A program made the position numbers and the translations under genes. Below the pieces are notes generated by a model. That model saw only the letters and a list, made by a program, of their open reading frames with translations. It was not told the origin of the DNA and did no database searches. Below are positions 59,527-64,000 of a stretch of 64,000 nt of DNA, piece after piece. Origin of the DNA: an uncultured Collinsella sp. (GTDB lineage Bacteria; Actinomycetota; Coriobacteriia; Coriobacteriales; Coriobacteriaceae); the NCBI GenBank assembly GCA_900544095.1, contig UQTV01000001.1:1-64000 (forward strand), in the 5' to 3' direction. Every line of letters begins with the position of its first letter. Position 1 is the stretch's first letter.

Positions 59527-61800
59527 TTACGCATCCTTGGCAGACGGCTTAACAGAAGCAGACTTGGCCTTGGTAGCGGCCTTTTTGGCAGCCGGTTTCT
59601 TGGCTGCGGCCTTAGCAGCGGGCTTTGCGGCAGCCTTGGCCTTGGCCTTGGTCGTCGTAGCCTTCGCCTTAGCCGGAGCCTTCTTAGCAGCCGCAGGCTT
59701 GGGCTTCACCAAGGACGTGCGCTTCTTGGGCGCAGCCTTAGGGGCCTCGACCACCGGCGGCTTGTAGCTGCTGGGGCCGCGGCGCTTGAGCACCACGCCT
59801 GCCAGGCCGGGCACCTTGATCTCGATGGAGTCCATCTGCCCGTTCCAGGGATAGGGCTCGCTCGAGCAGGTGTAGGGCTCCTCGCCGGCATAGCCGCTGC
59901 CGCCAAACTCGGGACGGTCGGAGTCAAAGATGACCTCCCAGTCGCCCTCGCGCGGCACGCCCACACGGAAGCTCTCGTAGCTCGCCGGATCAAAGTTGAT
60001 CAGAATCACCAGGTCGTCGTCGATGTCCTCGCCCTGGCGCACAAAGCTCACGATGGACTGCTTGGAGTTGTCCGCATCGATCCAGGTAAAGCCGTCGTCG
60101 GTGTAGCCGCGCTCGTACAGGGCGGGCTCGGCGGTGTACAGGTGGTTGAGTGCCTTGATAAACGCCTGATGATGACGGTGAGTCTCGTACTCCTCGGTCA
60201 GGAACCACTGGATGGACTCGTAGTAGCGCCACTCGATAAACTGGCCGATCTCGTTGCCCATAAAGTTGAGCTTGGCACCTGGGTGCGTCATCTGGTAGAA
60301 GGCCAGCGTGCGCAGGCCGGCAAACTGGCGCCACCAGTCGCCCGGCATGCGGCCAATGAGCGAGCACTTGCCGTGCACGACCTCGTCGTGGCTTAGCGGG
60401 CAGATAAAGTTCTCGGTAAAGGCGTACATAATGGAGAACGTGAGCAGCCCGTGGTTGCCGGGGCGCCACGGAAAATCGGTTTGCATATAGTGCAGGGTGT
60501 CATTCATCCAGCCCATGTCCCACTTGTAGTGGAAGCCCAGGCCGCCGTCCTGCGGCGGATAGGTCACGAGCGGCCACGCGGTGGACTCCTCGGCCATCAT
60601 CATCACGTCGGGGTAGTGCGCCTCTACGGCGCAGTTGACCTGGCGGATAAACGCGCTGGCGTCCAGGTCCTCCTCGGTACCGTACTTGTTGAACTTCTTT
60701 TGGCCGGGATCGTCAATGCCAAAGTTGAGGTACAGCATGCTGGACACACCGTCCATGCGGATGCCGTCCACGTGGAAGTTTTCGAGCCAGTACAGCACGT
60801 TGGAGACCAGGAAGGAGCGGACCTCGCCGCGGGCGAAATCGAACTTGTGCGTTCCCCAGTTGGGGTGAATCTCGTGCTCAAACAGCATGTGGCCGTTAAA
60901 GGTGGCAAGGCCGTGAGAGTCGGCACAAAAGCCGCCGGGCACCCAGTCCATGATCACGCCAATGCCTGCCTCGTGGCACGCATCGATAAAGTGCATGAGC
61001 TGCTGCGGATCGCCATAGCGCGACGTGGCGGCATAGTAGCCGGTCGTCTGGTAGCCCCAGGAGCCATCGAAGGGATGCTCCATAAGCGGCATGACCTCGA
61101 TATGCGTATAGCCCATGTCGCGCACGTAGTCCACGAGCTCCACCGACAGGTCGTCGTAGGTGTAGAACTCGCCGCGCTGCGCAGGGTAGGGGTCCATGGG
61201 GCCGGGGTAGTTGCCGTACTCGTCCGGCTCGCCCTGCGGCGCGTCGCCGTGGCGCTTCCACGAGCCAATATGCACCTCGTAGATGTTGAGCGGCTGCGAC
61301 ATGTGGTTGTGACCGGCGCGGCGCTTGAGCCACGCGGCGTCGTTCCACTTATAGCCATCAAGGGTCCACAGCACGCTCGCCGTTCCCGGAGGGCACTCGG
61401 CCTTAAAGGCGTACGGATCGGCCTTGTAGAGCTTTTCGCCCTCGTTGGTCTCGATGAGGTATTTATAGAGCTGTCCCTGCTCGGCGCCAGGAATAAAGCC
61501 TTCCCAGATAGCGCTCGTATGCACGGGCACCAGCGGGTTGGCTTCCTCATCCCAGTCGTTAAATTCGCCAATGACATGAACGCTCTTTACGTCGGGCGCC
61601 CAAACGCAAAAGCGCCAGCCGCGCGTACGGTTCTGCGTGTTGGGGTGCGCGCCCATCTTTTCCCAGCTGCGCTCCCACATACCAATGCCAAACAGATAGA
61701 CATCGTCCTTGGAGAGCTCCGGTGCGTGCGGGGCGGCTTTACGGGTAGCGGGCTTTTTGGTTGCTGGCTTTAGCTTTGTATCGCTCACGTTTGATCCCAT
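59527..61800 (-). CDS. glgB: 1,4-alpha-glucan branching enzyme with basic C-terminal tail
   Basis: Introduces alpha-1,6 branches (GH13). Of 757 residues, a short basic start (KLKPATKKPATRKA) is followed by a CBM48 (FCVWAPDVKSVHVIGEFNDW), the catalytic barrel (EVMPLMEHPFDGSWGYQTTGYYA; nucleophile Asp in FHVDGIRMDGVSSMLY; acid Glu in MMMAEESTAW; LSHDEVVHG) and an all-beta end. Residues ~673-757 are a Lys/Ala-rich tail (AAAKKAPAKAKATTTKAKAKAA) like that of GlgA. Start: ATG 61800 chosen; GTG at 61788 has a better-spaced GGGA and is the alternative. First gene of the glycogen operon. Confidence 0.92.
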   Translation of the reverse strand: MGSNVSDTKLKPATKKPATRKAAPHAPELSKDDVYLFGIGMWERSWEKMGAHPNTQNRTRGWRFCVWAPDVKSVHVIGEFNDWDEEANPLVPVHTSAIWEGFIPGAEQGQLYKYLIETNEGEKLYKADPYAFKAECPPGTASVLWTLDGYKWNDAAWLKRRAGHNHMSQPLNIYEVHIGSWKRHGDAPQGEPDEYGNYPGPMDPYPAQRGEFYTYDDLSVELVDYVRDMGYTHIEVMPLMEHPFDGSWGYQTTGYYAATSRYGDPQQLMHFIDACHEAGIGVIMDWVPGGFCADSHGLATFNGHMLFEHEIHPNWGTHKFDFARGEVRSFLVSNVLYWLENFHVDGIRMDGVSSMLYLNFGIDDPGQKKFNKYGTEEDLDASAFIRQVNCAVEAHYPDVMMMAEESTAWPLVTYPPQDGGLGFHYKWDMGWMNDTLHYMQTDFPWRPGNHGLLTFSIMYAFTENFICPLSHDEVVHGKCSLIGRMPGDWWRQFAGLRTLAFYQMTHPGAKLNFMGNEIGQFIEWRYYESIQWFLTEEYETHRHHQAFIKALNHLYTAEPALYERGYTDDGFTWIDADNSKQSIVSFVRQGEDIDDDLVILINFDPASYESFRVGVPREGDWEVIFDSDRPEFGGSGYAGEEPYTCSSEPYPWNGQMDSIEIKVPGLAGVVLKRRGPSSYKPPVVEAPKAAPKKRTSLVKPKPAAAKKAPAKAKATTTKAKAKAAAKPAAKAAAKKPAAKKAATKAKSASVKPSAKDA

Positions 61801-62024
61801 CATGACGCGGCAGCGTGTTGCCTTGGTGACTAGATGCGAAAGGTCCAAGGCTGCACGAATCGAAGGGACGGCGAGAGTTCTATGATTCGTTCCACCTCGC
61901 GTGCTCGGTGGAACTTTCGGCACGAAATACGATAACACCTGTTCGTTACTTTTATGGAGAAAAGTGGATTTGCGGCGGCGTTTAATCGGCGAGCGCCATG
62001 TTTATACCACTGGCAGAATTGCGA

Positions 62025-62112
62025 TGGTAAAACTCTTGACAGTTTTACCAAATAGGGTTTCTAGACTAGTAGATTAACGTTTGGTAAAACGTTTTTAGCA
62101 GGTTGTTTACCA
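62025..62112. promoter_or_regulatory. operator-rich promoter upstream of the HAD gene
   Basis: TGGTAAAAC (62025-62033) and GTTTTACCA (62042-62050) form a 9-bp inverted repeat around TTGACA (62036-62041), a consensus -35. A second dyad AACGTTT-GGTA-AAACGTT lies at 62076-62093, and GTTTACCA at 62105-62112. Regulator binding would cover the -35 and the leader. The region 61801-62134 otherwise holds the leaders of glgB (leftward) and the HAD gene (rightward). The same motif occurs near 52172. Confidence 0.7.
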
Positions 62113-62134
62113 TTTGACATCGAAAGGTATGTTT

Positions 62135-62824
62135 ATGTCCCAGACCGCCGCCCACAATGTCGCTTTTATTTTCGATTGCGACGGCACACTGGTTAATAGC
62201 ACCCCCGTTTGGGCCTATGCCCAGCCCGAGTTATTGCACCGCCACGGTATTGACGTGACGGTCGACGATTTTGCCCAGTTTGAGCATTTGTCGCTCGAGG
62301 ACGAGTGCCAGGCCTACCACGACATGTGGGGCATTGGCGCGAATGGCGAGGAGCTGTATCGCGAGCTGAGCGACATTTTGATTGATGGGTACTCCAAGGT
62401 GCCGCCGCGCGAGGGCCTGCTTGCGTTTTTGAAGCAGGCGGAGGAGGCCAGTATTGCCATGTGCGTTGCTACGTCCACGCCGGCCGAGCTGGTTACGTCT
62501 GCGCTTGCGGGCGCCGGGCTCGACGCTTACATGGAGTTTGTTACCACGACGGGCGAGGCGGGACGCTCCAAGCAGTTCCCCGACGTATACGAGCTGGCGC
62601 TGCGCCGTCTGGAGGAGCGTCATGGGCACAGGTTTGAGCGTACATGGGTGTTTGAGGATGCGGTCTTTGGCCTAAAGAGTTCTGGCGCCGCCGGCTTTAA
62701 GCGTGTAGGCATCTATGACCAGCATGGCCGTATGGAGCGCGACGAGGTTCGCGACAACTGCGATATCTTTATCGACAGTTATGAGGACCTGGACCTGCCC
62801 CGTGTGCTTTCGTTTGAGGGATAG
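62135..62824 (+). CDS. HAD-superfamily phosphatase/phosphomutase-like protein
   Basis: A 229-residue HAD hydrolase of the beta-phosphoglucomutase-like subgroup: motif I FIFDCDGTLVNS (nucleophile and acid Asp), helical cap (~20-85), motif II CVATSTPAELV, motif III Lys in GRSKQFPDVY, and motif IV WVFEDAVFGLKSSGAAGF. The substrate may be a sugar phosphate. The divergent glycogen operon and the shared operator motif suggest a link to glucan or maltose metabolism, which is inference. The ATG at 62135 is 7 bases behind AAAGG. Confidence 0.85.
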   Translation: MSQTAAHNVAFIFDCDGTLVNSTPVWAYAQPELLHRHGIDVTVDDFAQFEHLSLEDECQAYHDMWGIGANGEELYRELSDILIDGYSKVPPREGLLAFLKQAEEASIAMCVATSTPAELVTSALAGAGLDAYMEFVTTTGEAGRSKQFPDVYELALRRLEERHGHRFERTWVFEDAVFGLKSSGAAGFKRVGIYDQHGRMERDEVRDNCDIFIDSYEDLDLPRVLSFEG

Positions 62825-62833
62825 GCGAGGGCT

Positions 62834-63499
62834 GTGGCTTGCAAGGTATTAGTGGTCTGCGGCTCGCCCGTGGTGGCGAGCGCGGATCTGTTGCGCAGGT
62901 TAGCAGGGAAGTGCGACCACGTCGTCGCCGTGGACCGCGGCCTGGACGCCCTTTTGGGTGCCGGCTTGAGCTGTGAGGTCTATGTCGGCGACGCTGACAC
63001 GGTAAGCGATGGAGGCCGAGCGCTAGTCGATGCCGCCGAAGCCTTTGAGGTAGAACGCCACGACCCCTACAAGGACTATACCGATCTGGCGCTGGCGCTC
63101 GATGCCGTCCGCCGTCGCTGGCCGGGCGCGGAGGTAGTTGCGACCTGCGCCACCGGCGGCCGTCCCGACATGGCCCTGTCCGTATTAGGATTGCTCGCGG
63201 GCTACGAGGATGCCCCCATCTGGATCGCCGAGGACAAGGTGGTCGCCCGCATCCTTCGCGCAGGTGAATCCTGGATCATCGAAGGCCACGAGGGCAGCAC
63301 CTTCTCCATCATCGCCATAGCGCCTGGGACGGTGGTAAGCGAACACGGTCTAGAGTGGGAACTAGATCACGCCCCGCTGGACTTGTTGGCCGACACAGGC
63401 ATCAGCAACATAGTCAGGTCAACCGCAAAGATTACCGTCCACCAAGGAACTGTAATAGCGTATTTGTTACGTGAGGGTTTTATCGGGACGGTGGGTTAA
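62834..63499 (+). CDS. thiamine pyrophosphokinase
   Basis: Transfers pyrophosphate from ATP to thiamine to make the active cofactor. The 221-residue protein has VAVDRGLDALLGAGL, VGDADTVS, PYKDYTDLALALDAV (metal- and ATP-binding Asp residues) and TGGRPDMALS typical of the catalytic domain, then the C-terminal thiamine-binding beta domain (GSTFSIIAIAPG). The GTG start at 62834 lies 9 nt after the HAD stop, with GGCGAGGG upstream. The pair is likely co-transcribed. Confidence 0.88.
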   Translation: MACKVLVVCGSPVVASADLLRRLAGKCDHVVAVDRGLDALLGAGLSCEVYVGDADTVSDGGRALVDAAEAFEVERHDPYKDYTDLALALDAVRRRWPGAEVVATCATGGRPDMALSVLGLLAGYEDAPIWIAEDKVVARILRAGESWIIEGHEGSTFSIIAIAPGTVVSEHGLEWELDHAPLDLLADTGISNIVRSTAKITVHQGTVIAYLLREGFIGTVG

Positions 63500-63546
63500 T
63501 TGACTGATTTTGCCGAAGTCAAAATCAGTCAATTCAGCCCCGTCCC
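63485..63546. repeat. GGGACGG palindrome at the end of the thiamine pyrophosphokinase gene
   Basis: GGGACGG...AATTGACTGATTTTG (63485-63512) pairs with CAAAATCAGTCAATT...CCGTCCC (63520-63546). There are 15 perfect inner and 7 perfect outer base pairs with a small mismatched region between them. It starts inside the last codons of the gene. No T tract follows, so termination is uncertain. Confidence 0.7.
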
Positions 63547-63583
63547 AGGAAAACCCGTAAGAAAAAGTTTCAACAAAAACCTC

Positions 63584-63612
63584 TTGCATCCCCGCAAACA
63601 TTCCCCTATAGT
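63584..63612 (+). promoter_or_regulatory. promoter of tRNA-Ala
   Basis: TTGCAT (63584-63589) and TATAGT (63607-63612) separated by 17 bases; the tRNA starts 13 nt after the -10. Confidence 0.7.
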
Positions 63613-63625
63613 ACTACCTCGTCAC

Positions 63626-63701
63626 GGGGGCGTAGCTCAGCTGGGAGAGCGCTTGACTGGCAGTCAAGAGGTCAGGGGTTCGATCCCCCTCGTCTCCACC
63701 A
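63626..63701 (+). tRNA. tRNA-Ala (anticodon GGC)
   Basis: Full 76-nt cloverleaf with encoded CCA. The acceptor stem GGGGGCG/CGTCTCC carries the G3-U70 wobble that identifies alanine tRNAs. Anticodon loop CTGGCAG on stem CTTGA/TCAAG; T arm with TTCGATC loop. Confidence 0.96.
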
Positions 63702-63712
63702 TCGTGAATCCA

Positions 63713-63742
63713 AAGGCCTTCGGAATTCCGAAGGCCTTTTTT
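63713..63742 (+). terminator. terminator after tRNA-Ala
   Basis: AAGGCCTTCGG and CCGAAGGCCTT arms (perfect, with AATT centre) followed by six Ts, 11 nt past the tRNA. Confidence 0.93.
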
Positions 63743-63824
63743 CATGTCAAACACCACGCGAACAAACGGCACTCATACCAACAAAAAGTTGCACAATTTA
63801 TTTCCCATGTCTGTACATAGTTTG

Positions 63825-63929
63825 TTAGACAAACGCAATTACCAGTGCACCTCGCTGCCCCTTTTGGACTTCAGGAACGCTTCTAATTATCGTCAGCACC
63901 CCAATAACCTGCGCCAACGTGAACAACAT
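63825..63929 (-). CDS. possible small hydrophobic protein
   Basis: A 34-residue frame (MLFTLAQVIGVLTIIRSVP, ending ALVIAFV) begins behind an AGGGGG stretch about 10 bases upstream on the minus strand. It has one hydrophobic segment and a short charged middle. It may be a real small membrane protein, the end of a broken gene, or chance. The rest of 63743-64000 shows nothing clear. Confidence 0.25.
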   Translation of the reverse strand: MLFTLAQVIGVLTIIRSVPEVQKGQRGALVIAFV

Positions 63930-64000
63930 CCCAAAATAACCCCCTTAAGCACGCCAAATGAACGATATGTTGTCAAACGCAGCCCAAATCTGTTTCGCTC

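Overview
This 64 kb window looks like chromosome of a high-GC Gram-positive gut anaerobe of the class Coriobacteriia, most likely Collinsella or a close relative. That is an inference from gene content (ptsH-ptsI followed by two fruK-type kinases, a glg operon, single-chain L-serine dehydratase, an anaerobic B12 pathway) and overall style. No 16S rRNA gene is present to confirm it.

Layout. At 1-8.9 kb are HPr and enzyme I of the PTS, two paralogous 1-phosphofructokinase-type kinases, the tRNA CCA-adding enzyme, two identical tRNA-Glu(CUC) genes, a flippase-like membrane protein and a TetR regulator. From 8.9 to 31.7 kb there is a very GC-rich block that behaves as one unit. An IS3-type transposase remnant marks its left edge and a broken reading frame plus a palindrome marks its right edge. 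Its minus-strand half is a cobalamin-riboswitch-led operon for an exported (Tat/lipobox) CbiK cobaltochelatase, a small lipoprotein and a BtuFCD/FecBCD-type ABC importer. Its plus-strand half is one tightly overlapping operon, cbiF-D-L-G-H-ET-A, cobT-U-S-(U'C), cbiB, cobD, cbiP, cobA, cbiC-J. Together they cover every step from sirohydrochlorin to adenosylcobalamin by the anaerobic route, with threonine-phosphate decarboxylase. Cobalt ECF transporter genes, lower-ligand synthesis genes and threonine kinase are not in the window.

From 31.8 to 48.7 kb lie a MacAB-type efflux system, an L,D-transpeptidase, L-serine dehydratase, metK, gltX, then priA-def-fmt-rsmB and an FmdB-type zinc ribbon. From 48.8 to 61.8 kb is a minus-strand glycogen operon: glgB, glgP, glgC, glgD, glgA and a GH13-GH77 fusion enzyme. 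It encodes synthesis and degradation of storage glucan. GlgA and GlgB carry long Lys/Ala/Thr-rich, histone-H1-like C-terminal tails. The right end has an HAD phosphatase, thiamine pyrophosphokinase and tRNA-Ala(GGC).

The most unusual signal is structural. At least four intergenic or gene-edge loci carry a common ~54-nt hairpin core. At three of them the core sits between long, perfect inverted repeats (26, 35 and 40 nt) whose sequence is unique to each locus. The inner stem of the core changes by compensatory substitutions between copies. A second group of long palindromes built around a GGGAC motif occurs at five or more other places. The second notable theme is a shared GGTAAAAC/GTTTTACC operator motif on both flanks of the glycogen operon.
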